Assembly (NCBI GenBank): GCA_028869385.1
Contig: JAGWSR010000010.1
Coordinates: 24,998-88,997, forward strand
Direction of reading: 5' to 3'
Source of the DNA: a bacterium
GTDB lineage: Bacteria > Vulcanimicrobiota > Vulcanimicrobiia > Vulcanimicrobiales > Vulcanimicrobiaceae
DNA: 64,000 nt
Position numbers and translations under genes: made by a program. The notes below the pieces were generated by a model. It saw only the letters and a program-made list of their open reading frames with translations. It had not been told where the DNA came from and ran no database searches. Each line of letters opens with the position of its first letter. Position 1 is the stretch's first letter. Shown here in pieces: positions 24,717-33,761 of the stretch.

Positions 24717-25862
24717 GTGAACATCTACGATCTTCGTCACCTATCTCTTACTGATGCACGAGCGCTTGTGTATCAGACGCTCGATCAGCATCCTATTCTG
24801 CGTCGAATCTTTTCCGAACAATACATCGACGCCTTGATCCGCCGCCGCAACCACGAAAACTACCTTTTGCTACAGCTCGTGCGGCCATCGGATGAACATA
24901 CGCAGCGTATGTGGGCGATGATCGAAGAAGACCTCACATTGCTCGCACCCGAAGGTTCGTTCGAACACTTTGCGGCAAAACTGCGGGAGCGTGAACGCGA
25001 CCCCGCGCGAAGTGGCCGCAATGAACTCGCACTGGCGGCGCGGATGAAGCGCCTGGGCTATGCCATATCGCTCGAGGACGAGACGCGCAACCATCGCCTC
25101 TGCGAGTTCCGCGTCGGCACGTCACCGGAGACGTTTTGGGAGATCAAAACGGTATCCGATATCGCGACTGTTCGGGATCGCGAGCGAGTGAACCGCGAAA
25201 TAGCCTCGCAACTCCGGCGCCTGCCGGTTCCCTACGTCGTGCACCTTGAGCCGAGCAGTGTCGCGATGCGGGATGTGCACCTCGCGATCGCCGAGATTAT
25301 TCAAGAGATGGTACGCCACCATGCCGCCGGCGGCGCACTTCCCGCTCGCTTTACATCACACGGCCTGACGCTCGCGGTCCATGAGATTACGCACCGCGCG
25401 ACTGGTGGCTATCTCGGGGTTACGAACTTCGGGCTGCACGTCTTTGCAGATGAGCAAGGCGGGAAGATCGCAGATCGGATCAAGAGCGCGACCGCGCAGT
25501 TGCCGGACGACGCCGCAGGCATCGTTGTAATCGACACGAGCACAGCGGATTGGGCCGACCGTGAGGACGTCCTTACGGCGTGTTTCGGGCAAGAGGCCTA
25601 CTGCTACAGCCCCTCAACGGGCGCGGACTGGTTACAGCGCAACGGTGGGCTCTTCGTCCCCGATCGGTACACGCGAATCTCGGCGGTTGTACACTACGAG
25701 CGCCACCCATTCGAGCGCGAGCAGTCCCTTTACGTAATGCATAACCCGTTCGCGCGGATCCCGCTCGGCGATGACGTGCTTGCAGCTCCCGATGTCACGC
25801 AGCTCCGTGTTAACGCAGATGGGCGCTTTGCCGAGAGCCCGCCCGCTGCGCCGCAACGCTAG
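24717..25862 (+). CDS. Unknown protein with PD-(D/E)XK-like nuclease motif
   Basis: 381 aa, GTG start. The middle contains GRNELALAARMKRLGYAISLEDET...LCEFRV...FWEIKTVSD: a helix with Glu, then an acidic strand end, then E-x-K, the pattern of the restriction-endonuclease-like (PD-(D/E)XK) fold. The N-terminal 90 aa are helical with many Arg/His. The C-terminal 150 aa look like an alpha/beta domain (GIVVIDTSTADWADREDVLTACFG). It follows the NTase gene after 28 bases in the same direction. A nuclease effector is a reasonable guess, not established. Confidence 0.6.
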   Translation: MNIYDLRHLSLTDARALVYQTLDQHPILRRIFSEQYIDALIRRRNHENYLLLQLVRPSDEHTQRMWAMIEEDLTLLAPEGSFEHFAAKLRERERDPARSGRNELALAARMKRLGYAISLEDETRNHRLCEFRVGTSPETFWEIKTVSDIATVRDRERVNREIASQLRRLPVPYVVHLEPSSVAMRDVHLAIAEIIQEMVRHHAAGGALPARFTSHGLTLAVHEITHRATGGYLGVTNFGLHVFADEQGGKIADRIKSATAQLPDDAAGIVVIDTSTADWADREDVLTACFGQEAYCYSPSTGADWLQRNGGLFVPDRYTRISAVVHYERHPFEREQSLYVMHNPFARIPLGDDVLAAPDVTQLRVNADGRFAESPPAAPQR

Positions 25863-26231
25863 CAGAGCCCGAGCCCCATCCCCTGCTTCCCCGCTGACGT
25901 CTCATAAATGCCCCGGGGACGTCGTGCGCCTGGAAGTGGCGCAGGGCTTGCTGCGAGTGTCACTGGACAAATCCATCTGACCTGACCTTGGTGAGCGAAG
26001 CTCGCCCGCTTCCGGCCATACCCTGTCGCGAAGAACGTCACCGACGTCCGCAGCCGACCAAAATAGAACCTCCTCGTGCCCCCGCCCTGTCAGGCAAGGC
26101 GTGCAAGCGCCGTCCGTGCTAGCAGCACGTTTCGCGTCGGCGTAAGCCGGCGCGATCTTACCCGATCCCCATGGTTGCTCAATGCCGCGACTGGCATATG
26201 CGCCAAAGCGCGAGTACCGTATTATTTTCCT
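25863..26231. other. Gap of about 370 bp without a confident gene
   Basis: Contains GC-rich sequence with no coherent frame. The end (26200-26231) turns AT-rich (TACCGTATTATTTTCCT) and could hold the promoter of the next small gene. Nothing else seen. Confidence 0.5.
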
Positions 26232-26534
26232 ATGGAGCCGAGCGAATCCGATCGCTTTGCATTTCGCTTAGCAGAGTGCGCCGTCAGGCGCATCGATGCT
26301 GAGCCGGAGGTGCTCGTCTCTCAGTTCATCAACGAACTGAGGAGGCTAAGAAGCCTGAACGGGCCTAAGGAGCCCTACGATGCTATGGAGCTTGCTGCGC
26401 GTGATAGCTGGGGTGCACTCCGGGCCCTGCTGTTAGCTCGAGACGAACATGGCGACCTGGTTCGAAGCATGGCACCACTGTACGTGGCGGTGACGCAAGA
26501 CGAGCGCATCAGGATCATCCAGGAGCTAACTTAG
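26232..26534 (+). CDS. Hypothetical 100-aa protein
   Basis: Starts at ATG 26232 (MEPSESDRFAFRLAECAVRRID...), because the upstream extension is Arg/Ala-rich out-of-family sequence. Helical and acidic throughout. No domain recognised. It stands alone between two regulators in element A. Confidence 0.55.
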   Translation: MEPSESDRFAFRLAECAVRRIDAEPEVLVSQFINELRRLRSLNGPKEPYDAMELAARDSWGALRALLLARDEHGDLVRSMAPLYVAVTQDERIRIIQELT

Positions 26535-26723
26535 CTCGGATGAACCTCGAACTCACCGCCAAAATGGTACCTACCTGCGAAAGCAACAACGCCAGCCGCC
26601 GGCGGCGAGCGCCCCTGATACGGCGATGGTGAGTTGCCGAAAGGTTGGGTCTGGTGTTGCCCCCGATTTCATCCGTACAATCACCTCAACAGATGAACGC
26701 TATTCACTGCAAGGGGTTAGACC

Positions 26724-27482
26724 ATGGAAGAACTTTTCGGAAAGCGGCTTCGGGCAATGCGCAAGCGCCTTAGCCTAACACAATCGGCAATCGCAGATAA
26801 AGCTAGCGTTGACAAGTTCACAATCTCAAAGTGGGAAACGAGCGCAAACGAGCCTTCTGTAGAGATGATTGATCGACTCGGAATGGCCTTGGCGATATCG
26901 GGTTTCGATCTGGTTGATGGGACTACGCTGTGTGGGAAATATGTTTCTCAGCGGCTCAACGTCGCGGAAGTGAAGGCACTTGAATTACGAGAGACGCAGA
27001 GACGCAGCGCAAACATCATAGCCATCCGCGAGATATACCGGCTCTTGGCTGCATATCATCGCTGTTTCCTCGAAGGGCACGTGCTGAATTCTCCCGACGC
27101 TCGTAGCTCGGCATACTTCGACCTGCTAAAGGAAGCTCTGGATTCAGCCTGCGAGACCCTTGGTCGCCTTCCGGAAATAGAAAACCTGCGAGAGCGGCTG
27201 TTTACCGCGGAATCCATAAATGCCGCAAGATATCTTTATGACGGCTTTCTCTTTGAAGACTACGTTCAACAGTGGGAAAGTGATTCGTTGGCAGCATCCG
27301 AAGCTCTCATAGAGGGTCTCGCGATCAAATTCGATGACGTAAGCGACGAACTGGCGATCCGCGAAGCGCGCGAGCGATACGGTCTCGATCGCTATCTGGT
27401 GCATCTACACAACCACCGACAAGTGCAAGAAGAAACATTCAGCTCACTACTTGAGCAGCTTGAACGTGGCGGCATGACATAA
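26724..27482 (+). CDS. XRE-family regulator, 252 aa
   Basis: The N-terminal HTH_3 is clear: GKRLRAMRKRLSLTQSAIADKASVDKFTISKWETSANEPSVEMIDRLGMALAI. A long helical C-terminal region (about 180 aa) has several amphipathic helices but no known ligand-binding domain. AAGGGG nine bases before the ATG acts as ribosome binding site. It may control the recombination module downstream. The gene is noticeably AT-richer than the chromosome segment. Confidence 0.8.
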   Translation: MEELFGKRLRAMRKRLSLTQSAIADKASVDKFTISKWETSANEPSVEMIDRLGMALAISGFDLVDGTTLCGKYVSQRLNVAEVKALELRETQRRSANIIAIREIYRLLAAYHRCFLEGHVLNSPDARSSAYFDLLKEALDSACETLGRLPEIENLRERLFTAESINAARYLYDGFLFEDYVQQWESDSLAASEALIEGLAIKFDDVSDELAIREARERYGLDRYLVHLHNHRQVQEETFSSLLEQLERGGMT

Positions 27483-27805
27483 ACGTGCAGCTAATTGCGC
27501 AGGTTAACCAACTATTGGAGAACGCGTTCAGTCGGAGACTGATCTGTATATGAACCGCGGCATTCGCTGATACATGAAAGACGAAAGGGTGCTACCAGGG
27601 CGCCTTCAGACATCAATGATGCTTGCCGGCTGACTCGTGCTAGCTTTCCCGTCAAAGAAACTTGGCGAAGGGCAAGTCGACGAGACCATCGAGTGGTGGC
27701 TTATCGATCGCCTCGACTACAACTGACGCAGACTCCGCGATGCATTAGGCCCTGGCACCCAGGTTCCTCATCGTAACAGCGATGCCAATTTAGAGCGCAG
27801 GCTCG
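27483..27805. other. Gap of about 320 bp
   Basis: No gene. A short frame at 27637-27726 encodes about 29 aa ending IEWWLIDRLDYN and could be the end of a lost gene. No hairpin terminator recognised. Confidence 0.4.
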
Positions 27806-28060
27806 TCATCGCTCCCATCCGAGGCGCGCCTTCTCCAGCAGCATTTCGTCGAGTAGCGGCTTCACGACCAAGACTCGCCCGCGGATGCGCACGATCGGCA
27901 GTCGGCCAGCTTTCGCTTCGGCGTACGCGACTTGCGCGGACACGCCAATATAGGCAGCCGCATCTCGGATATGCATTGTGATCCGCTCCACCTTCGGGCC
28001 TGCGGGCTTACGTCGCGTGGGGGCCTTCTGCTTCGGTTTGGTGGCCTTCGTCATCGGCAT
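27806..28060 (-). CDS. Excisionase-like HTH_17 protein
   Basis: 84 aa. A Lys/Pro-rich N-terminal tail (about 25 aa) precedes ITMHIRDAAAYIGVSAQVAYAEAKAGRLPIVRIRGRVLVVKPLLDEML, the HTH_17/excisionase winged fold. GGAGGAG ten bases upstream of the ATG supports the start. It is divergent from a tyrosine recombinase gene 170 bases away, as expected for a directionality factor. Confidence 0.75.
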   Translation of the reverse strand: MPMTKATKPKQKAPTRRKPAGPKVERITMHIRDAAAYIGVSAQVAYAEAKAGRLPIVRIRGRVLVVKPLLDEMLLEKARLGWER

Positions 28061-28233
28061 TTGCTTCTTACTCCTCCGAAGCTTGATGCTGTCACACGCG
28101 ATCTTACATCGTAACGAACGTACAGGAACGTCACGCGCGCGTCGCGGTTGACTATTTCGCTTCTTCTCGTATTGTAAATCTCGATGTTATCGTTTCTAAA
28201 ATCTCTTACCGTCCTGTATGGTTATTACGAGCA

Positions 28234-29505
28234 ATGTCCGTGAAGCCCTTAGTCCGGACAGCTCGGCGCCTCGTCGACGAGCGCCTTCTACGCTTGCTCA
28301 ACTGCGCGGACGTCGGCGCCTTTACCGCCGTCGCGCAAGCGGCGCTCGCGCGCCACGGCGCAACGCGTTTCTCGATCGTCGCGCTCGTCGCATCAGTCGA
28401 TGTAAACGCACGGGTGCGTCAACCGCTCAATGCGCTCGCGCACGCGATTGACCGCGCCGAGGACGCTTGCTTGCGCCGACCGCATCCGAATGGATACAAT
28501 CCAACGTACCCATTCGACCATCACCACGAGGCGCCGATGCTTGCACTGCCTCCCGCGGTCGTCGACCACCTCGCCATCTTCGATGTATCGCGAGACGACT
28601 CGCTCCGAATCGCGAAGTACACGAGCCGCTTTCGAGCTCCCAACACGCTCAAACGTTGGGGCTCGACGTGGCGAACAGTCCAATTGTATTGCGAATCTCG
28701 CGGCTATCAAGCCTTTCCAATGACCTGGGAAGTCGCGGCTGCCTTCGCCACCGCGCAGGCCGATAGCGGCTATGCATATGCGACCATCGCGGGCAACTGC
28801 TACGGGATTAGCGCTCTCCACCGCATAGCGGAGCTCCCCGATCCCATCGCCGACCGGCGATTCCAGCGCGTCCTTCAAGGAATCGCGCGTACCCTCGGAA
28901 CTGATCCAACTCGCCAAAAAGTAGCGCTTGAACTTGAGCAATTGAGCGCGATGTACGACCTGACGCACGTCTCGCCCTCGCTCCAGCACACGCAGGATTG
29001 GACGGTCCTCGCCGTATCGTTTTTCGGCGCGATGCGTCGAAGCGAGACGGTCGCGCTCGACGTCGCGGATGTGGCGATTCGAGGCGACGTCTGCACACTC
29101 AACATCTTCCGCTCCAAAACCGACCAGACGCGATCGCGTGAGGTCCTTCTTCCGCGACGCGGCGACCGTCTGTGCCCTGTTTCCGCTTTGGAGGCGTGGG
29201 TGAAGACGCTATCTGGACCTGGGCCACTATTCCGGACCATCTATTGCGACCATCTCCGCAATCAACGGATGGCTGATCGCACGGTGTGCCGCATCGTGCA
29301 GCGCTACTGCGCGGCGTTGGGCTTAGACCCCAAGGAATACGGCGGTCATTCCTTGCGCGCCGGTTACGTCACCGATGCGATCGACAGCGGAGTCCCCGAT
29401 TTAGCGGTAGCGCTCCACACGCGCCATCGTCAGTTCAACTCACTCTTGCGCTACTACCGCCCCAAGCGCTTGCAGCGCAACCTCACCGAGGCCTTCATGA
29501 AATGA
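28234..29505 (+). CDS. Tyrosine recombinase with full active site
   Basis: 423 aa. The core-binding domain spans about 115-220; the catalytic domain carries Arg (FFGAMRRSE, about 268), Lys (FRSKTDQTR, 295), GGHSLRAG (H372, R375), His in HTRHRQFNS (398) and Tyr in LLRYYRP (407/408). All catalytic positions are present. It resembles phage/XerD-like integrases rather than the element A integrase. Its stop overlaps the start of a second, degenerate recombinase-like gene (ATGA), so both proteins are made together and may act as a heteromer. Confidence 0.88.
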   Translation: MSVKPLVRTARRLVDERLLRLLNCADVGAFTAVAQAALARHGATRFSIVALVASVDVNARVRQPLNALAHAIDRAEDACLRRPHPNGYNPTYPFDHHHEAPMLALPPAVVDHLAIFDVSRDDSLRIAKYTSRFRAPNTLKRWGSTWRTVQLYCESRGYQAFPMTWEVAAAFATAQADSGYAYATIAGNCYGISALHRIAELPDPIADRRFQRVLQGIARTLGTDPTRQKVALELEQLSAMYDLTHVSPSLQHTQDWTVLAVSFFGAMRRSETVALDVADVAIRGDVCTLNIFRSKTDQTRSREVLLPRRGDRLCPVSALEAWVKTLSGPGPLFRTIYCDHLRNQRMADRTVCRIVQRYCAALGLDPKEYGGHSLRAGYVTDAIDSGVPDLAVALHTRHRQFNSLLRYYRPKRLQRNLTEAFMK

Positions 29506-30674
29506 GCCACTCCGAAGCATCCCGAGAACAGCGACGTCAGCGCTTCGCCATGACGCGTTATTTCATGCGGACGGCGTCAGAGGGCATCGATCCAGCCCAT
29601 CCACCTCTGGACTGGCTACGCTCGTACGTAGAGTGGGTCGCAATGGTTGAGTCTCACGACATGGCACGTGGACTCGTCGGAGCGTTAGAGTCTTACTTCA
29701 CGGCGTTCCGCTTGGAAAACCCACTCGCATCTTGCGATGAGGCAATCCTCTGCGTGCCGTCCTCACATACCAATATCGACGAGGCAACGGCTGCGTTCGG
29801 CCCACATGGCCAGCGTCGGAACCCCCGCATCTACGCCAAAGATTATCGCCTCTACACGCAGTCATGGGAGCAGTACGCGTTCACGCGCCGATTTGACCCC
29901 CACGCACCGCGACCAGAGGATATCGCCGGCTTCGTCAGCCTCCGCGCCGAGCACAATCGCTATTGCACCATAGTGACGATACGTGGGTACCTTCGCTCCT
30001 ATTTCTACACACTCGGAAATAGCGCTATCGATTCGCCCATCGTCGACATGACGATGACGGGCATTCGACACGCCGAAGTGCGCTACGCGCAGCCCGTCTA
30101 TTCGGCGGTTGAGCTTCGATCTGCGTTCGCGAACCTGCAGGCGTCCAGGCTCGATGTGCGTGACAGATTGATCGCGCTTCTTGCATCCCTGAGCGGTTTT
30201 CACATCACGGATTTTGCAAAGCTACGAAAGCTCGATGTTGCGTTCCGCGAGGACGGAACTGGAATGGACATCATTGTGAACGGACAGCCGCGCTTCGTCG
30301 GTGCTGCGAGCGACCAAGACCTCGACCCCGTCCACTGGATGCGGATCTGGCTCGCGATGAGCCCCTCACCGACGGGGCCGCTCTTTCCAAGGATGATCAG
30401 GGGCGCCGAGAGCGATCTTCCCGTGACCTTCACTGGCTACCGCGCGGCGATAAAGCGCCTATTGAAGTCGGCGCGCGAGCACAGCGCTCCTTCGATTCGC
30501 AAGGCCTTCATCGTGGCGAGCACGCGCCGGAATGGTGCGATCGCAACGGCCCACTACCTGAGATATAAGAGCATTACTTCGTTGGCGCGGCACGTTCCCG
30601 AGGTCAACGCATTGAACGAGTACCTACGGCAGATATCGAAAGGCGCTCGCCGTCCAGGAATCCGCTTCAAATGA
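29502..30674 (+). CDS. Recombinase-like partner protein lacking catalytic residues
   Basis: 390 aa from ATG 29502, in ATGA overlap with the active recombinase. The layout follows that of a tyrosine recombinase: SAM-like region (DYRLYTQSWEQYAFTRRFDPHAPRPEDIAGFVSL) and a catalytic-like domain starting LIALLASLSGFHITDFAKLRKLDV, where the usual catalytic Arg of GLRxxEL is His. The C-terminal end (SIRKAFIVASTRRNGAIATAHYLRYKSITSLARHVPEVNALNEYL) keeps the helix pattern, but HxLR and the final motif are not recognisable. Probably a structural partner that binds one half-site. Confidence 0.75.
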   Translation: MSHSEASREQRRQRFAMTRYFMRTASEGIDPAHPPLDWLRSYVEWVAMVESHDMARGLVGALESYFTAFRLENPLASCDEAILCVPSSHTNIDEATAAFGPHGQRRNPRIYAKDYRLYTQSWEQYAFTRRFDPHAPRPEDIAGFVSLRAEHNRYCTIVTIRGYLRSYFYTLGNSAIDSPIVDMTMTGIRHAEVRYAQPVYSAVELRSAFANLQASRLDVRDRLIALLASLSGFHITDFAKLRKLDVAFREDGTGMDIIVNGQPRFVGAASDQDLDPVHWMRIWLAMSPSPTGPLFPRMIRGAESDLPVTFTGYRAAIKRLLKSAREHSAPSIRKAFIVASTRRNGAIATAHYLRYKSITSLARHVPEVNALNEYLRQISKGARRPGIRFK

Positions 30675-30813
30675 ATTGTCCAGGCACGCTGTCCGGCGCT
30701 GCCGCTCGCATCCAGTCGCGAACACAGCCAAGCCGATGCTTCGCATAGGTCTGGTACTCGACCGGATCCTTCTTAGACCAATAGCATAAAGGCCGAGACG
30801 AGTCGAAGACTAC

Positions 30814-31827
30814 TCAGTTTACATCGAGCGTTCTGTGCATGCGACCAACCTGCGCGTGTAAGCGTTTCTCGATCTCATCAAGCTTTACGAGCTGGGGCAG
30901 GATGGAGACCCCGACAAACGTACCCGATAGCGGATAATGAATCTTTCTCGGCCTGCAATCCGGAGTTACCTCGACTAATGCCCCTGCATCTTCATCGTTA
31001 TTGGTCGCAATGTACATAGAGCCGCCGAGGCCGGCCGCTTCGCGAAGTAGCGCAAGACCAAACCCGCGGTCATTGCCCTGGGTAGATGACACCCCAGGAG
31101 TTACGGCCATTTCAATTGCGGATTCGTGGTCATTGACGCCTGGACTATCCAACAGCGTATCCAACAGACCTACGCCGTCATCGGCGATCGCTATCTCGAG
31201 CTTCAGCTCGGCCTCAAAGCCCTTGATGAAAAGACCTTCTTGTTCAGGTGCCGACAGTGGTCGCAACTGCGACATCACGAAGCAGCGCGCGGCCGGTCCA
31301 GCATACCAGACGACGTTCTCAACGAGCTCGGCCAGGCAGCGCCTGAACTTTTGAACATCTTTCGACTTTCCAAAAGCCTGCGTGCCCAAGCTATCCGCGA
31401 AATTTCGCACGCTGAGGCGCGCCGCGCCATCGTCGCCATCCTCGCGCAGCTGCCGAAACTCGTCGAGCTTGATTTCTTGATACTTTACGTAGCGACCAGC
31501 AGTTTTAGGATTCTCTTCAAATGGGGCGACGTAGCCGGTCTCCAGTGCGCTCCGAAATCCCGATGTGCCGTTGTAGAACATCCATCGTGAATGTTCGTCG
31601 AGATCATCGACGCGCTTACCCTCCTTGAACGAGCCCCAGTGTGGCGTCACTTTAACGCCTAACGCCCTTGCGGCATCAACCCATCGGATGACAAAAAGAC
31701 TCGCAATGGGATCTGAGAACGTCGTTTTAGAGAAGTCGAGAGTGAGATTATCGCTCTCAATTTCGTTTAATCGGCCGAGTTTTTCATGCACCTTCGTTAA
31801 CGAAAGGGTCTTTGGCAAAGGTATCAT
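30814..31827 (-). CDS. STAS-like domain fused to GHKL (HATPase) domain
   Basis: 337 aa. The N-terminal 100 aa have a STAS-like beginning (LTLDFSKTTFSDPIASLFVIRWVDAARALG). The C-terminal part has the GHKL ATP-binding boxes: N-box ELVENVVWYA, G1 IADDGVGLLD, and G2 NDRGFGLALLREAAGLGG. There is no histidine phosphorylation domain, so it resembles anti-sigma-factor-type kinases joined to their STAS partner. The gene overlaps the upstream membrane-protein gene by four bases (ATGA). It may translate a membrane signal into a regulatory switch; the target is unknown. Confidence 0.75.
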   Translation of the reverse strand: MIPLPKTLSLTKVHEKLGRLNEIESDNLTLDFSKTTFSDPIASLFVIRWVDAARALGVKVTPHWGSFKEGKRVDDLDEHSRWMFYNGTSGFRSALETGYVAPFEENPKTAGRYVKYQEIKLDEFRQLREDGDDGAARLSVRNFADSLGTQAFGKSKDVQKFRRCLAELVENVVWYAGPAARCFVMSQLRPLSAPEQEGLFIKGFEAELKLEIAIADDGVGLLDTLLDSPGVNDHESAIEMAVTPGVSSTQGNDRGFGLALLREAAGLGGSMYIATNNDEDAGALVEVTPDCRPRKIHYPLSGTFVGVSILPQLVKLDEIEKRLHAQVGRMHRTLDVN

Positions 31828-32375
31828 TGCTGAACCTTGATGCGAAATGTCTGAGCCATGTCTTTATGACTTGGAACGCCGTCGTTCCAATAGGTCCGTA
31901 CAACGGCATCAGAATCGCAGTTTTCAGGGTGTATTTGCATATCGAGCCAATAACGAATTTCTTGCTTCGGATAAATTGGATGCTCAAAGATGATCTGCCA
32001 GACGGCATAATCAGGCGTTGAATAGGTCAGGAACGGCGCTGACGTCGAGATCGCGATGAACGTTTTTGGATCAAGGCGAAGCTCAACGACGACATCATTC
32101 GCCCATTGATCATCGTCGTTTATGATAATCAATGGCACCCTGGCAAGGCCATCAGAGACTCGAATACCTGCGAGATCGCCTTCTTTTTGTTGGTCAGCAA
32201 AGGACAGAATTAAGTTCGCCTTGCCGCGGACGAGTGTATCCTGCTTAGCAACAAATGCATCTTGACGCTTCTGCATGTCGAGCTGCCTGGCGCCGACGAC
32301 GAGTGCGACCACGACTCCTATGAGAGAGAACAAGGCGCTCGCCACAGCAATTAATAATGCGATCGCGTTACTCAC
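31824..32375 (-). CDS. Membrane protein with one N-terminal helix
   Basis: 183 aa, GTG start. Residues 4-28 form a transmembrane helix (AIALLIAVASALFSLIGVVVALVVG), followed by a coiled-coil-like stretch (RQLDMQKRQDAFVAKQD) and a beta-rich domain of about 130 aa (IRVSDGLARVPLIIINDDDQWANDVVVELRL). The latter looks like an immunoglobulin-like or CARDB-type sandwich. Coupled to the STAS-HATPase gene (ATGA) and to a small upstream gene (GTGA). Confidence 0.72.
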   Translation of the reverse strand: MSNAIALLIAVASALFSLIGVVVALVVGARQLDMQKRQDAFVAKQDTLVRGKANLILSFADQQKEGDLAGIRVSDGLARVPLIIINDDDQWANDVVVELRLDPKTFIAISTSAPFLTYSTPDYAVWQIIFEHPIYPKQEIRYWLDMQIHPENCDSDAVVRTYWNDGVPSHKDMAQTFRIKVQQ

Positions 32376-32668
32376 AGCACAGCAAAGCCTCTGACCACCT
32401 CAGTAACGGGTAGCTTATAGCAACGGATCAAAATCGTCGCGACGTTAGAATTGCCCACACTCGGTTCCCATGTTGCACTTCGACGAACCGGGATATATCT
32501 TCCCTTCGGGACTTTCGAACTACACGACGTCGCCGACATTGCGCCCATGTCCGGCGGCACAGCCGCTTTGCGATCGTCGTCGACCAGGGCGGCTCGCGAC
32601 GGCCGTTCTTGTGCAGCAGTAGGTCTGAGGCCAGCAATGCACAGCCACAGGGAGAATATCCCGGGCAT
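32372..32668 (-). CDS. Small putative exported protein
   Basis: 98 aa. The start of the sequence (MPGIFSLWLCIAGLRPTAAQ) resembles a signal peptide; the remainder is a short basic beta-rich domain (KVPKGRYIPVRRSATWEPSVG...ATILIRCYKLPVTEVV). Its stop overlaps the GTG of the next gene by four bases, which is the main argument for reality. The ATG at 32668 shares the palindrome CATG with the ATG proposed for the opposite-strand gene at 32667, so at least one of the two starts may be wrong. Confidence 0.5.
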   Translation of the reverse strand: MPGIFSLWLCIAGLRPTAAQERPSRAALVDDDRKAAVPPDMGAMSATSCSSKVPKGRYIPVRRSATWEPSVGNSNVATILIRCYKLPVTEVVRGFAVL

Positions 32669-33566
32669 GGCCCCCTCTCCAGATTGCCCGCACACCGTAA
32701 CCTACAGCACCGAAGTACGGAGACTCGCCGTATATCAGGCTGACCCCGATCTTCGCGTGCTCATGGAGGTCGCGTCCTATTGCGTGCAGTGCTATCAGGT
32801 CGTGACACCAAGTTGGAGCGGCTTCCGTGTAACGGAAGAGCAAGCTCGCTTTGATCAGTCTTCTCGGGCTCGTGCTCTCATCGGGTCGCAGGGCGACTGG
32901 AAGTCGTTAGGGCTACATCACTGGCTAGCGCTGAAGCGCTACGGCTCTCCGCCCCTCAATATTCGTCGTGAAGTCGAGCGCTTCGACGAAGCTGCGAGAC
33001 GCGACTGGATGATTCGGAAATTACAGCTTGATTCATCGGCGTCACAATCGATCGTGAGTGTCTTCGGTACGAGCGCCACGGTAAACATGCGGATCGTCGA
33101 AAAGACCCTCAAGAATGCCCCACGTACACCGTGGGTTCGATATGCGATGATTCCGCTGTCTAAAGCGCTTGAGGTTTGGGCAAACGACGGCAACGAGAAG
33201 CGGGAACTGCGCCGGTACTATCTGACGCCCTTCACTGGCAACTCCGCTGAAAAAGCCGGCTTCGTCGCAGTTACAGCCCAGGATGATCAGACAGGCGAAG
33301 AAATCATCTTCAACGTGATGCCGATCAACGCGGCATATGCAAACAACATCAGAAAGGGCCAGCTACTATTCCTTGCGTATCCGGAGGAGGCGCTTTGCCA
33401 CCACGGCTGCTGCGATCAAAATGTCGACGGGTTTGTAGCGCGCTCGCAGCTTGAGGCGAAACTTCGGGATAAGGATCTCCAGATTCAGCGACTTCGCACT
33501 GCAGTCAAAGGCTTGCAAGGAGATGTTGAGGCCTTGCGTGCGCAGCGCGAAAAACCCGCACCATAG
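32667..33566 (+). CDS. Hypothetical protein with C-terminal coiled coil
   Basis: 299 aa from ATG 32667; an upstream in-frame ATG (32451) would add 72 residues antisense to the putative exported-protein gene. An N-terminal helical region (VTYSTEVRRLAVYQADPDLRVLMEVASYCVQCYQ) is followed by a middle alpha/beta region and a Cys/His cluster (ALCHHGCCDQNVDG), then a coiled coil at the C-terminus (EAKLRDKDLQIQRLRTAVKGLQGDVEALRAQ). The CHHGCC cluster could bind metal. No family recognised. It is the last gene of element A. Confidence 0.62.
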   Translation: MAPSPDCPHTVTYSTEVRRLAVYQADPDLRVLMEVASYCVQCYQVVTPSWSGFRVTEEQARFDQSSRARALIGSQGDWKSLGLHHWLALKRYGSPPLNIRREVERFDEAARRDWMIRKLQLDSSASQSIVSVFGTSATVNMRIVEKTLKNAPRTPWVRYAMIPLSKALEVWANDGNEKRELRRYYLTPFTGNSAEKAGFVAVTAQDDQTGEEIIFNVMPINAAYANNIRKGQLLFLAYPEEALCHHGCCDQNVDGFVARSQLEAKLRDKDLQIQRLRTAVKGLQGDVEALRAQREKPAP

Positions 33567-33582
33567 CGCCTACAAAAAAAAC

Positions 33583-33603
33583 GACCTCGCTTACAGCGAG
33601 GTC
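33583..33603 (-). terminator. Rho-independent terminator (leftward)
   Basis: GACCTCGC-TTACA-GCGAGGTC with a run of eight A on its left on the plus strand, so the T-run follows the stem on the minus strand. It terminates transcripts coming from the right, although no minus-strand gene ends here; it could protect the 32667-33566 gene from read-through out of element B. Confidence 0.65.
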
Positions 33604-33761
33604 AAATGGGGTCATCGGCGAGCTGGCGCTCCCTTTGTGCGGCACGCGGTTCGTCGACAGCCGTCCCTTGCGGGTCCCACGTCCGGTTGTCACGATTATA
33701 CCCCCGGATCGCTTCCCGCCCCTGCGACAATGATTAAATTTTCCGAATAAATTCGACCACC

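Noticed and set aside
29286..30674. Longer start for the second recombinase-like gene
   Set aside because: It would overlap the active recombinase by 220 bases; ATG 29502 in ATGA overlap is far better.
32451..32666. N-terminal extension of the 32667-33566 gene
   Set aside because: The added 72 residues lack fold logic and are antisense to a better supported small gene coupled to its neighbour.
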